64,000 nt of DNA. Origin: Shewanella khirikhana (GTDB lineage Bacteria > Pseudomonadota > Gammaproteobacteria > Enterobacterales > Shewanellaceae). Below, one piece after another: positions 16,457 through 24,030 of the stretch. Position 1 is the stretch's first letter, and each line of letters begins with the position of its first letter. The notes under the pieces are model-generated. The model saw only the letters and a list, made by a program, of their open reading frames with translations, made no database searches and had not been told where the DNA came from. The position numbers were made by a program, and so were the translations under genes. The stretch is from the NCBI RefSeq assembly GCF_003957745.1, contig NZ_CP020373.1, positions 2,294,001-2,358,000 of the forward strand, read 5' to 3'.

Positions 16457-17221
16457 CTAATCCAGCTCCTGCAAATATTCGTCAAGCAGCTCATCATCAT
16501 CTTGATTTGATGGAACATTCCCATCATACACCTTGTAATCCATATACTGAAGATAGGCATCCTTGACAAAGGTGTAAGGATCGAGAGCGTTGTCGAGAAG
16601 CCGCTCTTGATCAATGGCTTCGGTACGGGTGTGAAGGCTCTTGAGGCCCCATTTCACCACCGATTGCCACATGGTGAACTCTGATAGAGGAAAGTATAGT
16701 CCATCGACCCAATCGGTCGCGAGTTCGCGGGTAACATATGGCCCAAAAAAAGGTGCCATAAAGTATGGGCCGTTTGGCACGCCGTAGTAGCCCAGCACTT
16801 CGTTGAAGTCGTCCTGCTTGCGCGGCATGCCCATCATATCTGCCACATCAATTACCCCAAGCAGGCCCACCGTGGAGTTCACCACAAAGCGGCCACCGGC
16901 GTTGGCCGCCCAACCAAACTTACCCTGCAGGGTGTTGTTGACCAAGGCACTTGGCTCTTCAAGATTACGCACAAAATTGTTCACGCCCGACTTTACCGGC
17001 CGCGGCACATAATCTTTATAGGTGTGGGCAACCGGCCGATAGATGTACCGGTCCAGCACATTGTAGTTAAGGTCCCACATGGCGCGGTTGAAACCTTCGA
17101 ACGGATCTCGGGGGTCGTTGTAGACAACCTCAACCATTTCCTGCGGTGTATTGTCGGTTTGCTCAGCCTGAGCGAACCCCGCCAATAACATCAGTGGCAG
17201 GGTAATCCATTTCAACTTCAT
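16457..17221 (-). CDS. mlaA: MlaA/VacJ family outer-membrane lipid-asymmetry protein (no lipobox)
   Basis: 254 residues matching MlaA/VacJ from the DPFEGFNRAMWDLNYNVLD motif (about residue 40) through RPVKSGVNNFVRNLEEPSALVN and GVPNGPYFMAPFFGP, the family signatures. MlaA removes mislocalised phospholipid from the outer leaflet and passes it to the MlaC/MlaFEDB system. Unusual point: the N-terminus is a signal-peptidase-I type leader ending GFAQA-E, with no cysteine lipobox, while E. coli MlaA is a lipoprotein. The protein may still embed in the outer membrane through its donut-shaped helical body. The acidic tail (DDDELLDEYLQELD) is extra. Confidence 0.88.
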   Translation of the reverse strand: MKLKWITLPLMLLAGFAQAEQTDNTPQEMVEVVYNDPRDPFEGFNRAMWDLNYNVLDRYIYRPVAHTYKDYVPRPVKSGVNNFVRNLEEPSALVNNTLQGKFGWAANAGGRFVVNSTVGLLGVIDVADMMGMPRKQDDFNEVLGYYGVPNGPYFMAPFFGPYVTRELATDWVDGLYFPLSEFTMWQSVVKWGLKSLHTRTEAIDQERLLDNALDPYTFVKDAYLQYMDYKVYDGNVPSNQDDDELLDEYLQELD

Positions 17222-17312
17222 AAATCTCTCTGTTTACTTCGCCTGAATTGGCTTTAGAAAGCGGCTCGGCGGACGATATGAATAACAGGGCCCGGTAAAA
17301 AGGCTTCAGCCT

Positions 17313-17342
17313 TAAGTGCTTCAGCCTTAAGTATTGCCTCGC
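17313..17342. repeat. Perfect 15-bp tandem repeat
   Basis: GCTTCAGCCTTAAGT twice head to tail, between mlaA and the divergent FliK-like gene. Each unit contains CTTAAG. It may be a slippage product or a paired operator in the divergent promoter region. Confidence 0.75.
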
Positions 17343-17401
17343 TTTGACGGCTAAGCATACTTCCCCATACGATAAGGTCAATCAGTAATTTGTGAAATTT
17401 G

Positions 17402-19024
17402 ATGACTGCCCACAGCAAGCAGATGAGCCTGACAATGACAGATATCCCAGCATTATCCGCTACCCAAGGTCCCCGCAATGTCGCGGGCGGCTCGTCATTG
17501 GTCACGATACCAGTGACCATAAGCGGTACAGCCGCTGGCATCACACTGCAGACCGCAAACGCAAGTTTTACTATAACTCAATCACTTAACGGTGTGCAGC
17601 TGCAAGCGCTGCTGAAACATCCGCTGCTACTGCGTTTGCCGCAGCAATCGTTAGTGTCTGCAACCGACCTCAATGCCGTGCTATTCAGGGTAGGCCAATC
17701 CAGCACATTTCCGCTGCCGCCGGCACTGGCGGCGCTCATTCCCAAAACGGGTGATGACCGGAATAAGCTGCTTGCACAGGCCCGTGGCAGCCAGGGTTAT
17801 TTACTGGGGCTCGCCAAAGTAGAAGCTGGCAAGCTTAAATTTGATTCAGGTCAGGTGTTTCCGGCGCCAAAGGGCGCAGCGAGCGGTATCGTCAGGGCGC
17901 GCCTTGGACTGAGGGGCGGCGAACTTTCGTTACTGCTTGATGCTATAGACGAGGAACTGCCGGTAACCCTCTCACGGATTACGCAAAAAGATAGTTCCCT
18001 GACGGCTATTTCTTCGCAAATCAGCGAAGTGCAAGCCCGATTTCGAACCACGCCGCAGGCGCTTCTTGTCAGCATGGAAAAGAAACTGCTCGCCACATCG
18101 GCAGCCGGACAAACTGCAAGAGAGACATCCCGACAGCAACCTGGCGCAGAAGCGATAACCTCAACAATAGGCCAAAGCCGCGAAGCGGGCACTTACACAG
18201 CCACAAACCGCTTAAGCTCAGCGTTAGAGAAAACCGGTGCGCTCTTGCCACAAACAGACTCAGATCCTACCACCACAGAGCGCAGCAACTTCGAGCCCGC
18301 AAGGCGCCTGCTCGCGCTGTTAAAACCGCTGCCGGTCAACGCTCTGATGGGCGCAGACGCCATGCGAAGCGCTATCGAAAGTGCTGCGAGCAGTTCGCTG
18401 CTGCCAAAGCAGCTCAGCATCGCCGAGCTGTTTCAATCCCAGCCGCTTGCACTGGTGTTTCAGTTACTCCTTGGTGGTATGGCGTTAAAGCAGGAGCAAC
18501 CACTTACCCCGCTGCTGCAAACCTGGATTTCGCTGCTTGCCAAAAAAGCGGGACTCAGCAGCCAGGATTTAGCCCAATTGGCCTCTGACGAACTGCTTGA
18601 CGATGTCAGCAAGCTTGCCACCAGTCGCCGCGAGCTGGTGACAGCATCCAATGAAAGAGCGGGCTGGTACTTTGCCCTGCCCTATCTTTTGGGCGACCGG
18701 CAGCAAACCCTCGAAGGCCACTTCCAAAGGCACAATCGCCGCAACGCCGACGACAGCAGCGCATGCCTTTGGCAATTAAAACTCAAATTCTCTCTCACCG
18801 AGGGCGAGCTGATGGTAAAGGCAAATCGGCGTCAAAGTGACTTATCTGTCACCTTCATCAGCCCCGCGCCGCAGCTTACACGCAGGATCAGCAATTTTGT
18901 CCCCATACTGAGTGAGCACTTACAGGCACTGGGTTTTGCCATTGGCCAAGTTCAGTGCCAACAGGGTAAGGTGCCCCCTTCCCTGCTGCCAGATGAGCAG
19001 TTCAGTTTCGATTTGCGGGTGTGA
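17402..19024 (+). CDS. FliK-like flagellar hook-length control domain protein
   Basis: About 540 residues, long Ala/Gln/Leu-rich N-terminal half without a recognised fold, then a C-terminal region (LWQLKLKFSLTEGELMV, then LSEHLQALGFAIGQVQ) that follows the beta-rich pattern of the FliK C-terminal domain, which interacts with FlhB. The next gene encodes a free-standing FlhB C-terminal domain, which strengthens the call. Several in-frame starts exist (TTG 17399, ATG 17402, 17423, 17435), none with a strong ribosome site. It is separate from the true fliK at 38-40 kb. It is on the opposite strand to the rest of the flagellar genes. Role in secretion switching is inferred. Confidence 0.6.
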   Translation: MTAHSKQMSLTMTDIPALSATQGPRNVAGGSSLVTIPVTISGTAAGITLQTANASFTITQSLNGVQLQALLKHPLLLRLPQQSLVSATDLNAVLFRVGQSSTFPLPPALAALIPKTGDDRNKLLAQARGSQGYLLGLAKVEAGKLKFDSGQVFPAPKGAASGIVRARLGLRGGELSLLLDAIDEELPVTLSRITQKDSSLTAISSQISEVQARFRTTPQALLVSMEKKLLATSAAGQTARETSRQQPGAEAITSTIGQSREAGTYTATNRLSSALEKTGALLPQTDSDPTTTERSNFEPARRLLALLKPLPVNALMGADAMRSAIESAASSSLLPKQLSIAELFQSQPLALVFQLLLGGMALKQEQPLTPLLQTWISLLAKKAGLSSQDLAQLASDELLDDVSKLATSRRELVTASNERAGWYFALPYLLGDRQQTLEGHFQRHNRRNADDSSACLWQLKLKFSLTEGELMVKANRRQSDLSVTFISPAPQLTRRISNFVPILSEHLQALGFAIGQVQCQQGKVPPSLLPDEQFSFDLRV

Positions 19025-19042
19025 TTATTTGCGGGGGTGATT

Positions 19043-19345
19043 ATGAGCCAAAATGAAAAAATTGCCGTGGCCTTACAATATGACGGCGACGGGGCACCCA
19101 GAGTGACCGCCAAGGGCGAGGCGCTGCTGGCAGAGGAGATTATCGCCCTTGCCAAAGAATGTGGCGTGCATGTCCACGAAGACCCGGCGCTGGCAAATTT
19201 TTTGGCAACCCTTGAGCTTGATGAACCCATTCCAAGGGAACTGTTCGTGCTGATAGCCGAGCTGTTGTCGTTTGTGTATATGCTCGATGGCAGATACCCG
19301 GAAGAATGGGCAAGACTGCATCATAAAATCAGCGCATCGGCCTAG
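19043..19345 (+). CDS. FlhB C-terminal-like export switch protein (FlhX/FhlB type)
   Basis: 100 residues, soluble, aligning with the cytoplasmic C-terminal domain of FlhB immediately after its autocleavage site: IAVALQYD here versus YAVALKYD in the FlhB of this window, then a shared AKG and the same helix order (AEEIIALAKECGV; RELFVLIAELLSFVYML). The NPxH cleavage motif itself is absent, so it resembles a pre-cleaved FlhB-CC fragment. ATG 19043 is chosen because GGGGGTG lies just upstream. It is 18 bases downstream of the FliK-like gene, an operon pair that may form an alternative substrate-specificity switch. FlhX-like proteins are known in some bacteria. Confidence 0.8.
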   Translation: MSQNEKIAVALQYDGDGAPRVTAKGEALLAEEIIALAKECGVHVHEDPALANFLATLELDEPIPRELFVLIAELLSFVYMLDGRYPEEWARLHHKISASA

Positions 19346-19358
19346 GTTTTACTGCATT

Positions 19359-19386
19359 AAAAAAGCCGCCCCAAGGCGGCTTTTTT
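19359..19386 (+). terminator. Intrinsic terminator after FlhX-like gene
   Basis: AAAAAAGCCGCC-CCAA-GGCGGCTTTTTT, symmetric with A- and T-tracts; serves the plus-strand pair and can also stop minus-strand reading from the chemotaxis operon. Confidence 0.92.
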
Positions 19387-19473
19387 AGTTAGGTGACCAG
19401 TAACGGCGGAACTTAGGCCAAAAGCTGTAAAAGTGTTTAGGGTGCAATAACAGCAGCAGGCCAGCAGGATGCT

Positions 19474-19875
19474 TCAGCGATTGCCGTGAAGACGCAATAA
19501 CAGCTCAGCTTCGGCTCTCGGGAGCTCGCATTCGGCCATCAACTCATCAATCCCAGCCCCCAGAGACACCATCTTCATGGCACGGGTATACAGCCTTGCC
19601 TGTGGGTCCTGTTCACGGGTTTCATCAATGCGGGCGTCTTGCTGGGCCAGCTTTTTCTCAAGCTCAAGGACCCTTTTACCAACGCCGATGGTGCCACTTC
19701 TGAGTTCGTGCAGCTCGCGTTTAACACTTTCACGTTGCTTATCAGATTCTTTGAGCAAGGTCGCCAGCGCATCCACCTTGGTTCTGAGTTTGCCAAGCTG
19801 CTTTTGCAGGAACAAAACCAATCCCAAACAGGCGATAACATAAACCAGAGCAGCTATCAGAAACCCATTTTCCAT
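19474..19875 (-). CDS. DUF2802 single-pass membrane protein
   Basis: 133 residues from ATG 19875, which has AAAGGAG 13 bases upstream; the frame is open to TTG 19905. An N-terminal transmembrane helix (LIAALVYVIACLGLVLFL) is followed by a coiled coil of about 60 residues and a C-terminal helical hairpin (ELMAECELPRAEAELLLRL) that looks like a small DNA-binding or adaptor motif. DUF2802 proteins typically end the polar-flagellate che operon after cheW in Vibrio, Shewanella and Pseudomonas, as here. Function unknown; membrane anchoring next to parC/parP/cheW suggests a link to polar chemoreceptor arrays. Confidence 0.75.
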   Translation of the reverse strand: MENGFLIAALVYVIACLGLVLFLQKQLGKLRTKVDALATLLKESDKQRESVKRELHELRSGTIGVGKRVLELEKKLAQQDARIDETREQDPQARLYTRAMKMVSLGAGIDELMAECELPRAEAELLLRLHGNR

Positions 19876-19904
19876 TGAATGCCACAACTCCTTTAAATAC
19901 GCCA

Positions 19905-19927
19905 AAGGCCGCCATTCAGGCGGCCTT
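19905..19927 (-). terminator. GC-rich hairpin between cheW and DUF2802 gene
   Basis: AAGGCCGCC-TGAAT-GGCGGCCTT, a 9-bp perfect stem just after the cheW stop. The T-run behind it is short, so it probably lowers rather than stops expression of the last gene. Confidence 0.5.
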
Positions 19928-19941
19928 ATCGCAAAACTGCC

Positions 19942-20433
19942 TTAGATTTGAGCGAGTTCAGCCCACTCTTCATCAGAGAGCAGTTTATCCAAATCCACCA
20001 GGATCAGCAGCTCGTTGTCACGGTTGCTGACGCCCTGGATAAACTTGGCGCTCTCTTCGGTGCCCACATTGGGGGCATTATCGATTTCAGAGCGGCGCAG
20101 GTAAACCACTTCGGCCACGCTGTCGACCAGAATACCAATAACCTGCTTTTCCGCCTCAATAATCACGATACGGGTAGAATCATCCACCTCGGAAGATGGC
20201 AGGCCAAAACGGGAACGGGTATCGATAACGGTTACCACGTTGCCGCGCAGGTTAATGATCCCCAGAACATAATGCGGCGCGCCGGGAACCGGTGCTATTT
20301 CGGTGTAACGCAGTACTTCCTGCACCTGCATTACGTTGATCCCGTAGGTCTCGTTATCGAGCCTGAAGGTTACCCACTGTAATACTGCGTCATCCTTACC
20401 GGCTGCTACAGCCACATTTCTTGAGTCTGTCAT
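19942..20433 (-). CDS. cheW: Chemotaxis coupling protein CheW
   Basis: 163 residues, a full CheW domain: WVTFRLDNETYGINVMQVQEVLR opening strand, then NLRGNVVTVIDTRSRFGLP, the conserved beta-turn that contacts CheA P5 and receptors. It links methyl-accepting receptors to CheA in the polar array. A short N-terminal tail precedes the domain. It lies 7 bases after parP in the same operon, so the coupling protein and its array-integration relative are made together. Confidence 0.95.
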   Translation of the reverse strand: MTDSRNVAVAAGKDDAVLQWVTFRLDNETYGINVMQVQEVLRYTEIAPVPGAPHYVLGIINLRGNVVTVIDTRSRFGLPSSEVDDSTRIVIIEAEKQVIGILVDSVAEVVYLRRSEIDNAPNVGTEESAKFIQGVSNRDNELLILVDLDKLLSDEEWAELAQI

Positions 20434-20440
20434 ATCTACC

Positions 20441-21634
20441 TCAGTTAATAGGATCCTGACAACCTAAACCCGCATTGAGCATCTGGATCAATGCCTGAAC
20501 ATTCAAGATGCCGCACATCTGCTCTTTTACCACACCGGCAAGCCAGGGGCGTTTCCCCGCGGTGGTTCGCCAGTTGACTTCGGATTGCTTAATCCGCACT
20601 GAGTTGACCAAGGTTTCACAGGCCAATCCCCAGTTACTGTCTTCTAATAATACAAGATATTGATAATTTACGCTTTGCGCCAGTTCTTCGTCGTATTTTT
20701 CCGGCATAACCCAAGCACAGGTGTCCACCAGGTTCAGCTGGGAGTCGCGGTGGGTCTGCACCCCCAAAAACCAATTGGGGCGGCCAAAGATTTGATTGAT
20801 GCGATCAACCTTCACTATTCCGCCCAAGCTCACCAAGGGCACCGCAAGCGTCAGCCCCGCTACCTTAAAGAATAGTACCTGAAACTCATCATCGAGCTCG
20901 GCCTGCAAATCTTTTGTAATACTGGGCGGCGTGGCACCGGTTTGAGTCTGCAATACCGGGGCGCCGATATCCGTGTCAACGACAGGCAAACTCACCTCAG
21001 TTTCGGGTACCTGTGCCGTCGCTAACTTTGGCTCTGACTTAGTCTCTGGTGGAACCTCAACCTTTGGCTGCACTTCAACCGGCGTTGAGATTTCTACCTT
21101 TGTCTTTGTCGCCACCACAGCGTTAGCAGCAGTATCTGTCTCGGGCACTGTGGGTTGGGTAACCGTTTTGGGGTCAAACACAGGCGCCAGCAGCTTCTCC
21201 AGCGCCGCCTTATCGAGTACAGCCTTATCGACTGTGCCAGCTGACGCGTCCGTGACGGTCGCCTTTGGCGCCATCTTGGGCGTAACAAGTAGCGGAGAAG
21301 CTTTTATCTCTGGTGCAGCTTTGCCCCTTGTCGCAGCTTTTATCTCTGGTGCGGCTCTTGTCGTCGGTGTAGACGTTTGTACCAATGGCTTAGCCGTTTC
21401 AGGTACGCCTGTCCCTGCGGACTTGTTTGCTGGCTGCGCCTTTTCGCCTTTCAGCGCTGCTGGCGCGGCATCCTCACCGTTGGTGGCCGTCGCCAGCGAT
21501 GAAGTATCATGCCCATCTGCTATTACGCCTGCGTTAAGCTTGGAAGCGGCAGCGTCCAGCTCGACAACCTCAGTCTCTTCACTCAGCAGCAAGCGAAAGA
21601 AGTCGACAACTGTCTCATCAACGGACTTTGACAT
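20441..21634 (-). CDS. parP: ParP-like protein with C-terminal CheW-like (AIF) domain
   Basis: 397 residues. Residues 1-250 are low complexity, rich in Ala, Pro, Thr, Val and Lys/Glu, with no fold visible. The last 130 residues form a CheW-like domain (VLFFKVAGLTLAVPLVSLGGI, GRPNWFLGVQTHRDSQLNLVDT, GLACETLVNSVRI). In Vibrio, ParP has the same layout, binds CheA and the ParA-like ParC and keeps arrays at the pole. ATG 21634 is chosen because GGGGAG sits 7 bases upstream; it overlaps the end of parC by 17 bases, implying coupled translation. Confidence 0.8.
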   Translation of the reverse strand: MSKSVDETVVDFFRLLLSEETEVVELDAAASKLNAGVIADGHDTSSLATATNGEDAAPAALKGEKAQPANKSAGTGVPETAKPLVQTSTPTTRAAPEIKAATRGKAAPEIKASPLLVTPKMAPKATVTDASAGTVDKAVLDKAALEKLLAPVFDPKTVTQPTVPETDTAANAVVATKTKVEISTPVEVQPKVEVPPETKSEPKLATAQVPETEVSLPVVDTDIGAPVLQTQTGATPPSITKDLQAELDDEFQVLFFKVAGLTLAVPLVSLGGIVKVDRINQIFGRPNWFLGVQTHRDSQLNLVDTCAWVMPEKYDEELAQSVNYQYLVLLEDSNWGLACETLVNSVRIKQSEVNWRTTAGKRPWLAGVVKEQMCGILNVQALIQMLNAGLGCQDPIN

Positions 21635-22409
21635 GGTCAAACTCCCCTGCCATCAGAAACTCGAGCAGGCGCTCGTAGGCCTTAATTCCACGGGAACCCG
21701 GCGCATAGTGAGAGGCAGGTAAATGGGCAAGACTGGCATCACGAAACTTGGTATCAACCGGGATCACATCCGGCCATAAAGTATCGCCATAGAGCTGCGC
21801 CAATTTTTCCAGCGCAGCAGGCGACGCCTTGGTGCGCCTGTCGTACATAGTCGGCACCACGGTGTAGCTGTATTTGGTATTTTTGGAGCGACCCATCAGC
21901 TCCATGGTTTTAATCATACGATCCAGGCCCTTAATGGCCAAAAACTCGGTTTGAACGGGAATAACAATATGTTGGCTGGCTGCCAGGGCATTGACCATCA
22001 ACACCCCCAGTACCGGCGGACAGTCAATCAAGGCAACATCATAATCGTCTTCCATCAGTTTAAGCAGATTACGCAGCACGAGCCCCATCCCCTCCTGATG
22101 GCCAAGCGCCCGGTCAAGGGTCGCCAGCGCCATGGTGGCTGGAATGAGGTCGAGGTTTTCCACCAGTGTTGGCACTGTGTGCTGACGGATAAGATCCCGT
22201 GTCAGTGATTTATGGGCGACGAAGACATCGTAGAGCGAGCCGGGGACTTCTTCAGAATCGATCCCCAGGTAGTATCCAAGGGACGCATGGGGATCTGTGT
22301 CCACCATCAGCACTCGTTTGCCCTGCTTGGCAAGAAGTCCTGCCAGGCTGGCTACTGTGGTGGTCTTACCCACGCCACCTTTTTGGTTTGCTATGGTCCA
22401 GACTTTCAA
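21618..22409 (-). CDS. parC: ParC, ParA-like ATPase for polar localisation of chemotaxis arrays
   Basis: 263 residues with a deviant Walker A KGGVGKTTT at residues 10-18, a DTDPHASLGYYLG stretch, and LIDCPPVLGVLMVNAL as the Walker B/switch region: a chromosomal ParA/Soj-type ATPase. Position between cheB and parP is the arrangement known for ParC in Vibrio, which positions chemoreceptor clusters at the cell pole. The start is TTG 22409 with GGGAG 8 bases upstream; no ATG alternative is available before the Walker motif. Confidence 0.85.
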   Translation of the reverse strand: MKVWTIANQKGGVGKTTTVASLAGLLAKQGKRVLMVDTDPHASLGYYLGIDSEEVPGSLYDVFVAHKSLTRDLIRQHTVPTLVENLDLIPATMALATLDRALGHQEGMGLVLRNLLKLMEDDYDVALIDCPPVLGVLMVNALAASQHIVIPVQTEFLAIKGLDRMIKTMELMGRSKNTKYSYTVVPTMYDRRTKASPAALEKLAQLYGDTLWPDVIPVDTKFRDASLAHLPASHYAPGSRGIKAYERLLEFLMAGEFDHVKVR

Positions 22410-22445
22410 GTCTCAGGCTCCCGGATGCGCACTCGTTATTGTTAT

Positions 22446-22895
22446 TCAGTTTTTCTCTTCACGGGTAGTAACCCGTATTCCACCATGGGGCAGCACTATC
22501 ACTTTTACCCCATCATCGTTTTCCGAAATGACCTCTGGCACCAAGGCATCGGGAAGTGCCTCTTGATTGGGCACGGCAGCATCTGGTTTCAACGGGCCAT
22601 CCGCCTTGGCTGCAGGGGATGGTTTTGCCCCGTCATTAGCTTTGGTCTCAACCCGCTTGAGCAACTGCTCGGTTTGCTGCGGATGGGACTCAAGCCAGGC
22701 TGCCAACGCTTCAGCCTGGTCATCCGGTACCATCAGCAGCACCTGGCTTGCCGCAAGCTCTCTGTTCTTGGCTTCCAAATTGGCAAACTTGTGCCTGAGG
22801 TCCAGATACAGAATGGTCATCACTGCACAGATAACCACCAACAAAAAAATCGACAACAGCCCCCACAGGGGCATTGCAGCCCTTTTATCAGCCAC
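22446..22895 (-). CDS. Uncharacterised single-pass membrane protein in che operon
   Basis: 149 residues, overlapping the cheB stop by 8 bases. A short cytoplasmic start (MADKRAAMP) leads into a transmembrane helix, about residues 9-31 (LWGLLSIFLLVVICAVMTILY), then a charged helix with a possible short coiled coil, then an unstructured Pro/Ala/Asp tail. No family is recognised. Its conserved place between cheB and parC suggests a role near chemotaxis arrays at the membrane, but that is inference. Confidence 0.6.
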   Translation of the reverse strand: MADKRAAMPLWGLLSIFLLVVICAVMTILYLDLRHKFANLEAKNRELAASQVLLMVPDDQAEALAAWLESHPQQTEQLLKRVETKANDGAKPSPAAKADGPLKPDAAVPNQEALPDALVPEVISENDDGVKVIVLPHGGIRVTTREEKN

Positions 22896-24000
22896 GGCCG
22901 GACTCTTTTAAGATAGCGTCCGCCATGTTGTCCAGGGAAATCGATTGTGTCGAAATCCCGGCCGCTGTCACAGCCTGAGGCATGCCATACACAACACAAC
23001 TGGCCTCATCCTGCGCCCAGATAGTCGCGCCGACATTCTTGAGCATTCGGGCCCCTTCACGGCCGTCGGCGCCCATGCCGGTCAGCACCACAGCAAGCAC
23101 ATCACCGCCGTAGCTTTTTGATGCAGATGCGAAGGTAATGTCAACACAGGGCTTGTAGTTCATATCAGCGCTGCCAGCGACGATTTTCAGTCGTCCGGTA
23201 GCCCCGGACTTTTCAATCATCATCTGCATGCCGCCAGGCGCAAGATAGGCACAGCCGGGCTGCAGTACATCGCCATTGGCCGCTTCTTTTACCGAGATCC
23301 GGCACAAACCGTTAAGACGCTGTGCGAACGCCGGAGTAAAAGCTGCGGGCATATGCTGAATAAGCAATATCGGGAGCGGATAATTGGCCGGAAACTGGGT
23401 CAATACCTTTTGCAGTGCGACCGGACCACCTGTGGAGGTGCCTATGGCCAGCAGTCGGTAACTCTTGCCGCTGGCGCGAATGGGCGCACTCGGAGCAGGC
23501 GCCGCAGCACGCGGCTGCAACTGAGCCGGAGGCCGTGAGCCAATGGTCGGTCTCGCGACAGGTTCTGGCGCCGCAGGCCTTGAGGTGACCGGTCTGAAGA
23601 CGCGTCGCTTACCCAAGGCCTTCACCCGCTGCTGCAGCAGCTTGGTGGCTTCATCCTTATTGGTCGCTATGTCTTCAAAACGTTTCGGCAAAAAGTCGAG
23701 CGCCCCGGCATCCAGAGCGTCCAGGGTAGCTTTTGCCCCATCATGGGTCAGCGAAGAAAACATCAGAATTGGCGTGGGCACCTTGGCCATGATTTCTCTC
23801 ACGGCCGTGATCCCGTCCATTACCGGCATTTCGATGTCCATGGTAATGACCTGGGGCTTGTGCTCCTGTGCCATTCTGATGGCTTCCATGCCGTTGGCTG
23901 CCGTTGCGACTACTTCCAGCTCAGGGTCCTGATTCATGATCTCGCTGACCCTGCGACGGAAAAAGCTTGAGTCATCAACGACCAATACTTTTATTGTCAT
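22888..24000 (-). CDS. cheB: Chemotaxis methylesterase/glutamine deamidase CheB
   Basis: 370 residues. Receiver domain 1-120 with DD 9-10 and phospho-acceptor Asp55 (TMDIEMP). A Pro/Ala/Arg linker (about 135-180) leads to the methylesterase domain with catalytic Ser189 in AIGTSTGGP, His216 in QHMP, and Asp in LTGMGADG near 313. It removes methyl groups from receptors when phosphorylated by CheA, giving adaptation. It lies 30 bases after cheA; cheR is not in the window. Confidence 0.97.
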   Translation of the reverse strand: MTIKVLVVDDSSFFRRRVSEIMNQDPELEVVATAANGMEAIRMAQEHKPQVITMDIEMPVMDGITAVREIMAKVPTPILMFSSLTHDGAKATLDALDAGALDFLPKRFEDIATNKDEATKLLQQRVKALGKRRVFRPVTSRPAAPEPVARPTIGSRPPAQLQPRAAAPAPSAPIRASGKSYRLLAIGTSTGGPVALQKVLTQFPANYPLPILLIQHMPAAFTPAFAQRLNGLCRISVKEAANGDVLQPGCAYLAPGGMQMMIEKSGATGRLKIVAGSADMNYKPCVDITFASASKSYGGDVLAVVLTGMGADGREGARMLKNVGATIWAQDEASCVVYGMPQAVTAAGISTQSISLDNMADAILKESGRG

Positions 24001-24030
24001 TTATGTTCCTGCCAAATGCGTTCGCCGCGT

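Noticed and set aside
20973..21722. Long open plus-strand frame opposite parP
   Set aside because: Ser/Val/Ala-rich mirror of the low-complexity parP linker; antisense frames of such regions stay open by composition.
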